64,000 bases of DNA from an uncultured Lachnospiraceae bacterium (lineage in GTDB: Bacteria > Bacillota > Clostridia > Lachnospirales > Lachnospiraceae). A program made the translations under genes and the position numbers. The notes under the pieces are model-generated. The model was not told the origin of the DNA, made no database searches, and saw only the letters and a program-made list of their open reading frames with translations. Shown one piece after another: positions 1-9,146 of this stretch (position 1 is the stretch's first letter; every line of letters begins with the position of its first letter). The stretch lies in contig CAIFEV010000010.1 in assembly GCA_903789615.1 (NCBI GenBank), positions 29,648-93,647 of the forward strand. The letters run 5' to 3'.

Positions 1-1
1 C

Positions 2-52
2 TGCGACAGGCAGAACAAAGAGCGCACACTGGAGCTTGTAAACCAGTTCTGA
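2..52 (+). CDS. 3' end of an upstream gene (partial)
   Basis: Reading frame 2 is open from the window edge and ends at a TGA, giving a tail that reads CDRQNKERTLELVNQF. A terminator-like hairpin follows about 70 bases later, which supports this being a genuine gene end. Too little is present to name a family. Confidence 0.5.
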   Translation, partial: CDRQNKERTLELVNQF

Positions 53-119
53 CGCGGGATGAGCGGCAGCCTGCAGTGAGCTCGCCCGGTTCTGTCCGGA
101 ATATACAGTATGAAAAAAT

Positions 120-159
120 GGCATCTGCTCCTGAAAGGAAGGGGCGGATGCCTCTTTTT
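120..159 (+). terminator. Rho-independent terminator
   Basis: A GGCATCTGCTCCT arm pairs with the downstream AGGGGCGGATGCC arm across a short purine loop and is followed by CTTTTT. It would end the transcript of the partial gene at the window edge. Confidence 0.75.
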
Positions 160-213
160 ATGGGCTCAGAGAAAGATCCGGGCCGAAAAACCATCTGACA
201 TCCGGTTCCGGGA

Positions 214-333
214 ATGGCAATGCAGGCGCCGCACGCGAAAGTCGGCATGGTGAATCTGGAACCGGCGGTACTGATTCCTTGGAAACATTTCGAACAATGG
301 CGTATGATTAAAGAAAAGATTCAGAAAATGTGA
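214..333 (+). CDS. Possible 39-aa ORF or 3' remnant of a lost gene
   Basis: The frame starting MAMQAPHAKVGMVNLEP ends in WRMIKEKIQKM and a TGA nine bases before the radical SAM gene. The stop-to-start distance suggests a shared transcript. An in-frame stop at 196-198 limits it to about 43 codons, and no convincing ribosome binding site is seen. It could be the decayed C-terminus of a former sulfatase-type partner or a real small protein. I do not recognise the sequence. Confidence 0.3.
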   Translation: MAMQAPHAKVGMVNLEPAVLIPWKHFEQWRMIKEKIQKM

Positions 334-342
334 GGAACAGAT

Positions 343-1512
343 ATGGACAGGACAACAGGCAGAATGGATGCGGACACACGGCATATCAGCTCGGTTCTGA
401 TAAAACCGGCGTCTTCGCAGTGCAATCTTGCCTGCACATACTGCTTCTATCATGACGAGGCAGAAAACCGCGGGACGCCGACATTTGGCATCATGTCGGA
501 GGAGACGGCGGAGCGCATTGTGCGCAGGATTCTGGGCCAGGGCCCGGGCACGTACACGTTCGCCTTTCAGGGAGGAGAGCCGCTGCTTGCCGGAATCCCC
601 TTTTTCAGGAATTTTTTCCGGCTTGCGGAAATGTATGCCAGCAATGCTTCCCGGCTTCAGTTTCTGGTTCAGACCAACGGGACGCTGCTTACGGCAGAGT
701 GGTGCCGGCTTTTTGCAAAACATCATGTCCTTGTCGGCGTGTCGCTTGACGGACCGCAGGCCGTGCACGATGCATACAGAAAAACGGCGGATGGGAAGCC
801 TTCCGGCAGCCGGGTGGAATCCGGGATACGTTTTCTGGAGCAGGCGGGATGTGAGTTTAACATTCTCACCGTCGTCACGGCGCAGACAGTTTCTGATGTC
901 CGCGAAATCTATCGTTACTTTATGGCAAATGGCTGGAAGTACCAGCAATATATTCCGTGCCTGGACCCGATCGGCAGCGGAGAAAAGCACGGCATCTGGC
1001 TGAAGGATGAGCAGTACGGAGAATTTCTTATTAGCCTGTTTGACCTCTGGTATAAAGACTGGAAGAAGAACCGGGCACCGTATATCCGCGAGTTTGAAAA
1101 CTGGATTGGAATTCTGATGGGAAGGCGTCCGGAGTCCTGCGCGATGAACGGAATCTGCAGCATGCAGTGTGTCATAGAGGCGGACGGAAGTGTATACCCG
1201 TGTGACTTCTACTGTCTGGACGAGTGGAAACTGGGAAATATCTGCTCCGGCCCGCTTAAGAAACTGACAGACACAGAAAAATTGGAACGGTTTATCAGAG
1301 AATCCGTCAGATGGCGCAGCAGGCGGTGTGAGGCCTGCCCGTACCGGATACTCTGCCGGACAGGCTGCCGCAGAGACCGCATTCCGGACGGAGAAGGCGG
1401 ATATATCAGCCGGTACTGCCGGTCGTATCAGACGTTTTTTGCAGCTTGCGGGGACAGAATGAAGGAAGTCGCAGACTATTTGCTGCAAACCGGGAGAGAT
1501 TCGATTGTATGA
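343..1512 (+). CDS. Radical SAM/SPASM anaerobic sulfatase-maturase-type enzyme
   Basis: The 389-residue protein carries the radical SAM CX3CX2C cluster motif at C27, C31 and C34 within KPASSQCNLACTYCFYHDEA, a context typical of anaerobic sulfatase-maturating enzymes (anSME). The C-terminal half has two groups of cysteines (CAMNGICSMQC, YPCDFYC, then CEACPYRILCRTGC), as expected for a SPASM domain holding auxiliary [4Fe-4S] clusters. Family members oxidise an active-site Cys or Ser of sulfatases to formylglycine in the cytoplasm without oxygen. GAGGAA precedes the ATG by about 8 bases. No sulfatase gene is in the window, so the substrate must be elsewhere, or the enzyme may modify another peptide. 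Family assignment is firm; substrate is inferred. Confidence 0.88.
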   Translation: MDRTTGRMDADTRHISSVLIKPASSQCNLACTYCFYHDEAENRGTPTFGIMSEETAERIVRRILGQGPGTYTFAFQGGEPLLAGIPFFRNFFRLAEMYASNASRLQFLVQTNGTLLTAEWCRLFAKHHVLVGVSLDGPQAVHDAYRKTADGKPSGSRVESGIRFLEQAGCEFNILTVVTAQTVSDVREIYRYFMANGWKYQQYIPCLDPIGSGEKHGIWLKDEQYGEFLISLFDLWYKDWKKNRAPYIREFENWIGILMGRRPESCAMNGICSMQCVIEADGSVYPCDFYCLDEWKLGNICSGPLKKLTDTEKLERFIRESVRWRSRRCEACPYRILCRTGCRRDRIPDGEGGYISRYCRSYQTFFAACGDRMKEVADYLLQTGRDSIV

Positions 1513-1613
1513 AAGGCCTGAGACGCTTTCCCGCTCTGAACAGCTTGCGTCTGTCAGCTTTGAATTTTGCGCTTTTCAGCTCTGTATTTTGTTCCTGTCA
1601 GCGGAAATGATTT

Positions 1614-1650
1614 TGCGTGGGCAAATCGATGATTTTTTGCCCGCTTTTGG
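1614..1650 (+). terminator. Possible terminator of the radical SAM gene
   Basis: GCGTGGGCAAA and TTTGCCCGC can pair with one bulge, and CTTTT follows. The stem is short, so the call is tentative. Confidence 0.35.
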
Positions 1651-1777
1651 CAGTTTCCGTCATCGGACAAGCAAGTTACAGGATGTTTCCGCTGTCGATC
1701 CCCCTCAAATCAGCCTTTAAAATCATCAAAAACACGGCTCCTGGCTGCTTCCGATGAAAGCCGCTTCGCGGAAAACG

Positions 1778-1821
1778 AAAAAACGCATCGGGATTGACGG
1801 CAGAAAATCAATCCCGATGCG
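1778..1821 (-). terminator. Rho-independent terminator of the DUF438 gene
   Basis: CGCATCGGGATTG and CAATCCCGATGCG form a perfect 13-bp stem. On the minus strand the stem is followed by a run of six T residues, so it terminates transcripts coming from the leftward DUF438 gene. Confidence 0.8.
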
Positions 1822-1946
1822 TCAAATAAGCCTGGACACAAGTCCGGACAACTGTCGTTCATCAAAAACAAATATATACGCAAATTCCGATGCGCCAGCC
1901 GCCTTCTTGTGCCAGCCACTTTCTTGTGCCAGATGGGCCGCTTTTG

Positions 1947-3518
1947 TCAGTCCGCAAAGTGCTCTCTTGCGAATTCCATGTCCTGTACGACTTCCAGAGT
2001 GCCCAGATAGTTGTGCTCTTTATCGCGCACAGCCATGTAGTTTACATAGACGGTGCGGCCGTTCTTCTTCATCCAGATCGGGACGCAGTCTTTTCTCCCG
2101 GCGCGGAAATCCTCGATGATGGAGCGGACAATGGGCTCCACCTTCGGCGGATGGCAGGAGAATACTTCGCGGCCGATGGCCATGGCGGGGCGCTTGAAGA
2201 CTTTCGGCCCTTCGTTGAAGAAGCGGTTGATGTTGTCCGCGTCGACGAATGTGATCTCCATCGGGATGGTGTTAAGAAGCGCCGTTAGCTGGCTGACGCT
2301 CATATGGCCGCCCGGCATCACGACCTCTTCCTCCCCGTCGGAGGCTGCCGTTGCCTTCAGCGGGGCAGCCGTATTCAGCTGTGCGGCCGCCTGTGTCTCA
2401 GCCTTCGCCCAGGTTTTCTTAACCACGCCGAGGCAGTCGGCGTAATCTTTTGAATCCCGGTAGATGCTCATCCACTCTTCCTCGGTGAAGTTGACCGCGC
2501 AGATGGGGAAGAGAATGTTATTCTCTTTGTAGATCATTTCTTCCGCGCGCTTAAGCACGGCGCGGGCACGCTGTTCCCATGCGGCGTTTCTCTCTTCCTG
2601 ACCGGCAAGAAAGGCAAGCTCGTCCCGGATCTCGTCGTCGACGGTCCACATGACGTCAGAAGGGCCGGAGATGTCGTAATTCACTTTCAGCAGCGGGTAC
2701 AGAAGATCTCCTTTTTTGGCGTAGTGTATGGAGAGTTCCCGGATGCTGTCCAGGATGCCGCCGAGTTCTTCGCTGGCATCAAGCCGTTCTCTGGCCTGCG
2801 TGATCAGCCCTTCCAGCGCTTTGTTTTCCTTTTTCAGCGTGTTCAGCGGGTGACCGGGAATGGCGGAGAGGATCGCAGCGCGCTCATTTTTGTTCTTGTA
2901 ATCCTTCTGCGCGCCTTTTTCCTGCGCCCGCCGCATGGAGGCAGCTACTTCTGCTTCGGCGTTGGCGATCTGTTCTTCCCTTGTTGCGCCGTGGAAGAGG
3001 GCGGAGTGGATGTCGCAGAGCTTTTGTACATCTGCCAGCGGCGTTCCTTCTTTCATCAGTTCCTGCTCGGCCTTCATGATCTCCGAAGCCTCTACGTCCC
3101 GGAAATTCCTGACGAAATCCGCGCGGACATCGTCCAGGGATTCACCGGCGCCAAGCCGGCGCAGATAGTCTTTGAGCAGCTCCATACGCGATGCTTCAGA
3201 AGATGCTTCCGGCGCGCCTGAAGCAGACGACTGCGGTGTATCATCTCCGGCGGAGCCGGCAGCCGCGGCGGCTTTTTCCGGCATGGAGCCGGCAAGCGTA
3301 AATCCGTGCTGCATAAGAGCGGCGATGACATCTCCCATGGGAATGTTCTTCATCTTCGCGCCGCGCGGAAGAGTCATCAGCTTTCCGACCGAGTGAAGCA
3401 TGGCCGGCTTTTTGATTTCTGTAAATCCCAGGTCTTCCATGATGTCTGCAAGTTCCGGGTATTCTGTCACCAGCTCGTATACAGAGCGGTTTAAATCAAT
3501 TGTCTTGTTCATGATCAT
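1947..3518 (-). CDS. DUF1858-DUF438-PAS domain protein
   Basis: The 523-residue protein has an N-terminal DUF1858-like domain (about residues 5-65, IDLNRSVYELVTEYPELADIM), a low-complexity Ala/Ser linker, a DUF438-like segment, a central helical part rich in His/Glu resembling hemerythrin-type domains (about 180-330), and a C-terminal PAS-like domain (about 400-520, ending in YLGTLEVVQDMEFAREHF). Family members are thought to sense redox or gas signals in anaerobes, but the function is not established. AAGGAGG lies 4 bases before the first ATG and 10 before a second ATG at 3512, so the protein may begin at MNKTIDL. Single-gene transcript with its own terminator. Confidence 0.8.
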   Translation of the reverse strand: MIMNKTIDLNRSVYELVTEYPELADIMEDLGFTEIKKPAMLHSVGKLMTLPRGAKMKNIPMGDVIAALMQHGFTLAGSMPEKAAAAAGSAGDDTPQSSASGAPEASSEASRMELLKDYLRRLGAGESLDDVRADFVRNFRDVEASEIMKAEQELMKEGTPLADVQKLCDIHSALFHGATREEQIANAEAEVAASMRRAQEKGAQKDYKNKNERAAILSAIPGHPLNTLKKENKALEGLITQARERLDASEELGGILDSIRELSIHYAKKGDLLYPLLKVNYDISGPSDVMWTVDDEIRDELAFLAGQEERNAAWEQRARAVLKRAEEMIYKENNILFPICAVNFTEEEWMSIYRDSKDYADCLGVVKKTWAKAETQAAAQLNTAAPLKATAASDGEEEVVMPGGHMSVSQLTALLNTIPMEITFVDADNINRFFNEGPKVFKRPAMAIGREVFSCHPPKVEPIVRSIIEDFRAGRKDCVPIWMKKNGRTVYVNYMAVRDKEHNYLGTLEVVQDMEFAREHFAD

Positions 3519-3634
3519 TGGACCTCCTTGTCAGATTCCATGAGTATAGTACCCGGCTTTGACCGGGAGTTCCGTTGCAATGGCAACAAAATAAAACATG
3601 TGTACCGGATGAAGAGACCTTGTATAATATATTT

Positions 3635-4825
3635 ATGGAAAATATCGAAAAATACAATCTGCTGGCTTCCTACACGGAGGAGATCTTTTCCCTGAAGCTC
3701 ACACTGGCGGATACCAGGGAGAAGGTGGAAGCTTTCAGCCGGGAACACTATTTTCATCCGCTGCAGACCTGGCTTGATCCGCAGGCGCTGCAGCTGATAC
3801 TGGATCAGTCCCGTCGTGAATACTGCTATCGCTTCACGGATGCTCTCGGGCTTCATCTGGTATTTTTTTATTTTGAAAATGTGCCGGTCCTGATCGGGCC
3901 GTTCCTTACGGAACCGGCTTCCAGAGAATCCTGTGCGGCTTTAAAGCATAGGTATCCTGATCAGAATATCTCTTTGGAAGACATCCTGATCTATTTCGGC
4001 AAATATCCGGTGATTCCGGCGGAAATCCTGAACCGTCTGATTGCCGCACTCTGCGGGAAGCTGGGACTGAGCGAGCTGGAGGATCACGCCGTTTCCTATG
4101 CGGACAGAAACCGGGAACAGCAGGAGGATCCGGAAACGGCCGCCCGCATAGCCGGTGAAGGACTGGAACATCACTACTGGATCGAAGTGATGTACATGGA
4201 TGCAGTCGGAAGGGGGAATGCCCGGGACGCCTTGCGGTATCTTCAACAGACGCAGACCCATGCGCAGATGCTCTGGAATACCGGAGGGCTTCAGATGTGC
4301 GCAGCAGGGGCGGCCGTGAGCCGGACAATGGCCAGAATCGCCGCCTACCGCGCCGGGGTTCCGGCGCCCCTGATTCACAGGATCACTTCCGGCAGTGCGA
4401 GGCGGATTACAGCCGCGGAAACGGTTGACGAAATCCGGAAGGAACAGAAGAGAGTGGTGCAGGAGCTCTGCCTTGCGGTTTCCCGCATGAGATCCGGAAA
4501 GTACTCCGCTCTGGTGCAGACAGTTCTGTATGCGCTGGAAACCGGATACGATCAGGACAAAAGCGAACGGGAGCTGGCGGATGAGATAGGAGTAACGGAG
4601 AGCTATATGATTGCGCAATTCCGCCGGGAAACCGGGAAAACACCCGGACAGTATCTGCGGGACATCCGGATGAAACAGGCAGCCCGCATGCTCACCTCAT
4701 CAGAAGAAAGCATACGGGCTGTCGCCGGGAAATGCGGCATACCGGACAGCAATTATTTTGTCAAGCTGTTCCGCGCATACCACGGATGTACACCGAGAGA
4801 ATACAGAAAAAAGTACTGCGTGTAA
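3635..4825 (+). CDS. AraC-family transcriptional regulator
   Basis: The C-terminal ~100 residues form an AraC-type double helix-turn-helix (ELADEIGVTESYMIAQFRR, then IRAVAGKCGIPDSNYFVKLFR). The N-terminal ~280 residues resemble those of the AraC protein encoded at 7751-8959, so the two are paralogues. A TTG at 3575 would add 20 residues. I prefer the ATG at 3635 because MENIEKYNLLASYTEEIFSLKL lines up with the start of the paralogue. TATAAT sits only about 8 bases upstream of this ATG, so the mRNA may be leaderless or the true start may be the TTG. The gene converges on the esterase gene and probably regulates the neighbouring glycan-use genes. Confidence 0.8.
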   Translation: MENIEKYNLLASYTEEIFSLKLTLADTREKVEAFSREHYFHPLQTWLDPQALQLILDQSRREYCYRFTDALGLHLVFFYFENVPVLIGPFLTEPASRESCAALKHRYPDQNISLEDILIYFGKYPVIPAEILNRLIAALCGKLGLSELEDHAVSYADRNREQQEDPETAARIAGEGLEHHYWIEVMYMDAVGRGNARDALRYLQQTQTHAQMLWNTGGLQMCAAGAAVSRTMARIAAYRAGVPAPLIHRITSGSARRITAAETVDEIRKEQKRVVQELCLAVSRMRSGKYSALVQTVLYALETGYDQDKSERELADEIGVTESYMIAQFRRETGKTPGQYLRDIRMKQAARMLTSSEESIRAVAGKCGIPDSNYFVKLFRAYHGCTPREYRKKYCV

Positions 4826-4849
4826 GTTACAGGATCTTATGAACGTCGT

Positions 4850-6154
4850 TTATGGGCGTACCTGAACGCCGATGTCACCAAATTCCAGGAACGGTCCCGA
4901 CGGGCTGTCCATAGGCTGCCATGCGGGAAGCGCCGTGCTTTCCGGTGAGCCGCTTTGCGCAAAGCAGCAGAACGCAGACACCAGCGCATGGCTCAGGGCA
5001 TAGTCATTTTCCGTCATCGGACGCCAGCAGCGGCTGAGGGTCCCCATGGTATACCAGAGCTCTGCCGAGTGAAAAGCGCCGGAATCATCGCCCGGAAGCT
5101 GTCTTGAGAACCGGAAGTACCAAGCCGGTTTCCGGTGCAGCGCGTTGACCGACGTACAGAAATCCACAGCCATCCGGCTCAGAATCTCCGGGAGCATATC
5201 CTCTGAATTGGTGCTGAGAAGATACGGGATGTCAGCCATTTTCCCTTCCGAGACAGCCTTTGCAGGGTCTTCCGGTATCAGCTGCCCGTCAACGTGCGGA
5301 CAGAGGTGGTTCAGGAGATTTCGGTCAGCGGCGGATTTTACCGCAGAGAGAACTTCTTCTGCGGATTTCTGGCGCCACTCTTGCGGTGTGGCACCGAGCA
5401 GCTTTGTGATTTTGCTGCAGTACGTCAGACTGTCCTGTACCGGAGTCACGGCAGCGAATTCATGGCCGACTCCTCCGCCGCTGCTCATGATGGCGCCTGC
5501 GATGAGCGGCTTTACGGACGGAGAAAGCACCAGCTGCTGGATGCTCATGGCGCCGGCAGACTGGCCGAACAGTGTAATGCGCTTTGGATCCCCGCCAAAC
5601 GATGAAATATGACGGTGGACCCACCGGATTGCCGCAGCCTGATCATACAGACCGTAATTTCCGGTGTGACCGGATTCTTCTTCCAGCTCGCGGCTGCACA
5701 GGAACCCAAACACACCAAGCCGGTAATTGATGCTCACGAAGATCACGCCGCGCTTTGCAAATTCCGTGCCGTCCATGTGCATCTCATTTCCGCAACCGCC
5801 CATGAACGCGCCGCCGTGAATATAGAGGATGACCGGTGCGTGGCTGGCATAGACCGGAGCCCAGATGTTCAGAAACAGGCAGTCTTCGCTGTAGTCAAAA
5901 TCCATATTTTTCCGAAATTCCCGGTAATAGAACGGTTCCGGATCCTTGTCTGCCTCCCGGTCAAAGGTGCGCATCTGTGTGCAGGCAGCGCCGAAAGCCG
6001 TGGCATCATACACGCCGTCCCAAGTCTCCACCGGCTTCGGATATTTCCAGCGCTCTGCAGTGGCGTACCGGATGCCCCGGTATTCCGCGACACCTGCATC
6101 GCTGATCAGTCCGAGAATTTTTCCGCACCCGGTTTCTTTTTCAATCGTCTTCAT
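4850..6154 (-). CDS. Type-B carboxylesterase
   Basis: The 434-residue protein has hallmarks of the carboxylesterase/lipase type-B alpha/beta hydrolases: EDCLFLNIWAP, oxyanion-hole HGGAF at 113-117, and nucleophile elbow GQSAG with Ser199. GAFHSAELWYTMG supplies the probable catalytic His, and an acidic residue (SNSEDM region) completes the triad. At 434 residues it is shorter than the usual ~500. The frame is open further upstream, but the start is taken at 6154 because this ATG overlaps the stop of the upstream symporter gene (ATGA), showing translational coupling. No signal peptide is seen, so it should act in the cytoplasm on an imported esterified compound, perhaps removing acyl groups from a sugar taken up by the symporter. 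Confidence 0.85.
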   Translation of the reverse strand: MKTIEKETGCGKILGLISDAGVAEYRGIRYATAERWKYPKPVETWDGVYDATAFGAACTQMRTFDREADKDPEPFYYREFRKNMDFDYSEDCLFLNIWAPVYASHAPVILYIHGGAFMGGCGNEMHMDGTEFAKRGVIFVSINYRLGVFGFLCSRELEEESGHTGNYGLYDQAAAIRWVHRHISSFGGDPKRITLFGQSAGAMSIQQLVLSPSVKPLIAGAIMSSGGGVGHEFAAVTPVQDSLTYCSKITKLLGATPQEWRQKSAEEVLSAVKSAADRNLLNHLCPHVDGQLIPEDPAKAVSEGKMADIPYLLSTNSEDMLPEILSRMAVDFCTSVNALHRKPAWYFRFSRQLPGDDSGAFHSAELWYTMGTLSRCWRPMTENDYALSHALVSAFCCFAQSGSPESTALPAWQPMDSPSGPFLEFGDIGVQVRP

Positions 6155-7593
6155 ACTTTGTCCGCTCCGGCATTTGCTGCACTGTCTGCCTGCGCGGCTT
6201 TCCGGCGGGATTCCAGTTCGTCGTGAACTTCCTGAGCCTTTTTCTGATTCAGATTGTAGATGAGACCGATTCCCACGAGTATGATCAGTGCGCCGATCAT
6301 CGGAAGAACCAGCATCAGGATCCGGACATTGGGGCCGAAGGAGTCCGGCTGAACGGATGCGCCTTTGACGAAGCCGATGGCGCCGATCGCCCATGACGTG
6401 ATAGAGCTGACGATAGCGGATCCGATCTTGCGGGAGAAGGTATACACGGAGTAGAGTGTGCCGTCCGACCGCTCACCGTTCTTGTATTCCTGATAGTCGA
6501 TGGCATCCGTCACCAGCGCCCAGACAAGCATGATGAAAATCGTGCCGCCAAAGCAGGCAACCGTGTTGGCAAACATGAACACGTATGGATTTGCAATCGG
6601 GAAAGCCAGCAGAATGGCATAACCAATCAGGCTCTGTACAGCACCGATGAGGATCAGGGAGCGCTTGCCTATCTTCCGGGAGAGACGGGGAACCAGCCAG
6701 AAAGCCAGAAACATCATGGGAAGGCTGATATACGAGCTGGCCGCCATAGCCTTGGGCTGATGGTAGTATTCCCGGAACAGATAACTGCTTACACTCTGCG
6801 AGGTGTAGAACATGCTTCCGATGGAAGCGATCATGACGCCTACGAGCGGACGGTTCGTAAAGGCTTCTTTAACTACTTTGAAGAAGCTGAATCTCGCCTT
6901 TGCCTTTGTTCCGTCCGCCTTAACGGAGTACTTGAGCGGCTGTCTCACCCGTTCTTTGGAAAAGATAATCAGCATCGTGTAGAAAATTACGGTTCCGATT
7001 CCGGCGATGACAGCCATCAGAAAATAACCGCCTGCATTCGGATTGTTATTGGCATCCCAGATTGCCAGGGAGACAAGCGGGATAAACAGAATGCCTACGC
7101 CCATGCCGCCGAAGGATCTCGCGCGGGAGAGCTTGGTTCTTTCCACCGGATCGGTTGTGATGACACTTGCCATGGCGCCATACGGCATGGAAGTTCCCGT
7201 GTACGCCATTCCGTACAGAATATAGGAAACGGCAACCCAGGTGTGCTTGAGAAGGGAAGGAAACGAAGAGACATCGGTAAAGCACAGCAGCCCGGATACG
7301 GCCAGCGGCACTACGAACAGCTTCACCCACGGCTTGAACTTGTCGTCTGTTTTACCTATGTGGAAGTGATCGGGAAGCGAGCCGATCAGCGGATCGTTGA
7401 TGGCATCCCATATTTTGGCCACCAGGATCAGTCCGGCCATCCATTTCGGATCGATTCCCAGGACATACGTGCAGAAGGTGAGGAAAAATGCACTCACATA
7501 CAGGTTGACGAGACTTCCCCCGAAGTCTCCGCAGAAATATCCGAACTGTTCCAGTACGGATACTTTCTGACTTTCAGGATTTTCTTTTTTCAT
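6151..7593 (-). CDS. GPH-family (MelB-like) sugar:cation symporter
   Basis: The 480-residue membrane protein begins with SVLEQFGYFCGDFGGSLVNLYVSAFFLTF and carries the GPH signature WDAINDPLIGSLPDH early in the chain, followed by about twelve hydrophobic segments. GPH (glycoside-pentoside-hexuronide) symporters import oligosaccharides or glycosides with Na+ or H+. GGAGAATCAGAAAGG precedes the ATG. It is co-directional with the AraC gene at 7751-8959 (157-base gap) and overlaps the esterase start by four bases, suggesting a transporter-esterase operon. Substrate unknown. Confidence 0.88.
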   Translation of the reverse strand: MKKENPESQKVSVLEQFGYFCGDFGGSLVNLYVSAFFLTFCTYVLGIDPKWMAGLILVAKIWDAINDPLIGSLPDHFHIGKTDDKFKPWVKLFVVPLAVSGLLCFTDVSSFPSLLKHTWVAVSYILYGMAYTGTSMPYGAMASVITTDPVERTKLSRARSFGGMGVGILFIPLVSLAIWDANNNPNAGGYFLMAVIAGIGTVIFYTMLIIFSKERVRQPLKYSVKADGTKAKARFSFFKVVKEAFTNRPLVGVMIASIGSMFYTSQSVSSYLFREYYHQPKAMAASSYISLPMMFLAFWLVPRLSRKIGKRSLILIGAVQSLIGYAILLAFPIANPYVFMFANTVACFGGTIFIMLVWALVTDAIDYQEYKNGERSDGTLYSVYTFSRKIGSAIVSSITSWAIGAIGFVKGASVQPDSFGPNVRILMLVLPMIGALIILVGIGLIYNLNQKKAQEVHDELESRRKAAQADSAANAGADKV

Positions 7594-7750
7594 CCTTTCT
7601 GATTCTCCTTTCAGACAAGCGGATCGAATGGTGACGATCGTTTTATTGCCTGTAGCATACGGAGAAACATATTCAAAATATAGAAAAATATATCACGAAT
7701 CAGGATGATCTGTCACTAAGAAGAGAGTTCTTGCGAAGCGCAGACTGGTT

Positions 7751-8959
7751 TTATACCTTACTCTGTCTCCTGTACTCCCCGGGCGTCTTTCCGTACTGCC
7801 GCCGGAAGACTTTGACGAAATAGTTGGCGTCCCCGATTCCGACGATCTGACTGATCTCCTGGATGCTTTTGTCCGAGGAACCGAGCAGGAACGCGGCTTT
7901 CTGCATCCGGAAGCGGTTGAGGTATTCGATCGGCGTGACTCCGTACTCCTTCCGGAAGACCTGGACCAGTTTTGTGCGGGAGGTCTCCAGGTCCGCCGCC
8001 ATCTTGTCCAGCCGGATCTTCCGGAAGTATTCGTGCTCCAGGTAGTACAGGGCGCTCTGCGCCAGCGCGCTGTGCGTGTGTTCCGAGTTTGCGGTCACGG
8101 CGCGGCAGATGGAAAGAACCATCTCTTCCTTTGCCTGCAGAATCCGGGACACGGACTGCGCGGACATGACGGCGCGCGTGTTTTCCGACGTGATGCGGTC
8201 GATGAGAATGGGTGGAACCCCGGCCTCAAGAGCCGCAATCCGGGCACTCGTCCGGGTGATGGCGGCACCGATCCGCTCGTTTTCAAGTGTTGTTCCGATC
8301 CGTTTCAGATACGAGACGTCCTGCTGCATGTTGCGCAGGTTGAGGAGCGCAGAGCGCGCCCGCCCCCGGCGGATGTCATCCATGAAATGCTGCTCGTACT
8401 CATAGCGCTGCTGGAGTCTGCGGATGTAGTGATCGCGGCTGTCCCCGCGGGAATCATCCTGCCCGTCTGTCCCGTCCGGTCCGGCAGCACTTTGCCGGAC
8501 TCTCTGGATTTCGCGCTGAGACGACTCCGGATCGCAGATCCGGATCAATGACTGGATGATTTCCTCCATGCGCCTCTCCGTCATTTCAGGGTATGATTCC
8601 CGGTACGAGAGAAAATCGCGAACGCTCAGATCCGGAATCTGGTATTTCTTCAGGATGTCAGCGGCGTCCCTGGCGGACATCGGAGACGGGGCGAAGGGAC
8701 CGAAAAGAAACAGCTTATCCCTGAGGGATACGAGCGCAATTTCTATGTAAAAAGGATCCTGGACCAGTGTGACTGCGCCCGGCTGTGCATTCATGCGCAG
8801 TGCGTTCAGGCCGGAGACGGAGAAAAGCTGCTGAACCGGATGCAGCCGGTGCCGCCCGGCAAATGCTGCCTCCCGCTCTTCATTGCCGGATGACAGTTCC
8901 AGGATATCCAGATGAAACAGCTCCCGGACCATCTGCAGGCCGGTTTCCAGTGAGTCCAT
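7751..8959 (-). CDS. AraC-family transcriptional regulator
   Basis: The 402-residue protein ends in an AraC DNA-binding domain (LDKMAADLETSRTKLVQVFRK, then IQEISQIVGIGDANYFVKVFRRQYGKTPGEYRR). The N-terminal region of ~280 residues is shared with the AraC protein at 3635-4825 and contains a conserved stretch around IAALEAGVPPILIDRITS. AAGGAGG lies 7 bases before the ATG. It is divergent from the second symporter plus GH2 operon at 9147 and upstream of the symporter-esterase pair, so it is well placed to control both. The ligand is probably a sugar, by analogy only. Confidence 0.87.
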   Translation of the reverse strand: MDSLETGLQMVRELFHLDILELSSGNEEREAAFAGRHRLHPVQQLFSVSGLNALRMNAQPGAVTLVQDPFYIEIALVSLRDKLFLFGPFAPSPMSARDAADILKKYQIPDLSVRDFLSYRESYPEMTERRMEEIIQSLIRICDPESSQREIQRVRQSAAGPDGTDGQDDSRGDSRDHYIRRLQQRYEYEQHFMDDIRRGRARSALLNLRNMQQDVSYLKRIGTTLENERIGAAITRTSARIAALEAGVPPILIDRITSENTRAVMSAQSVSRILQAKEEMVLSICRAVTANSEHTHSALAQSALYYLEHEYFRKIRLDKMAADLETSRTKLVQVFRKEYGVTPIEYLNRFRMQKAAFLLGSSDKSIQEISQIVGIGDANYFVKVFRRQYGKTPGEYRRQSKV

Positions 8960-9146
8960 GCGGCCTCCTTCCTGACGCTTTTGCTGCTTTGTGCGGGGAA
9001 AATAAAGAAAGCTGTTCTATTATACTGTTTACTGTCTTATTTTTCTATATAAAGTCTTCCTTACAATGGTATTCTCTGTGCATCACGAAACACGGCAGCG
9101 GCGCGGCAGGGAACCGGACGCAGCCGGAAATGTCAGGAGGAAAGAA

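Larger units (their letters stand above)
1513..1946. other. Intergenic stretch with two terminator-like hairpins
   Basis: No convincing gene lies in this 434-base gap between the converging maturase and DUF438 genes. It holds a weak plus-strand hairpin near 1615, a strong minus-strand terminator at 1784-1821, and a short direct repeat of TTCTTGTGCCAG near 1905-1932. Confidence 0.6.

Noticed and set aside
166..1488. 440-codon minus-strand frame across the radical SAM gene
   Set aside because: It is a GC-driven antisense frame; the plus-strand protein has clear family motifs and a ribosome site.
1890..1935. Tandem repeat of TTCTTGTGCCAG as a repeat family
   Set aside because: Only two short copies within 30 bases; likely a local slippage event.
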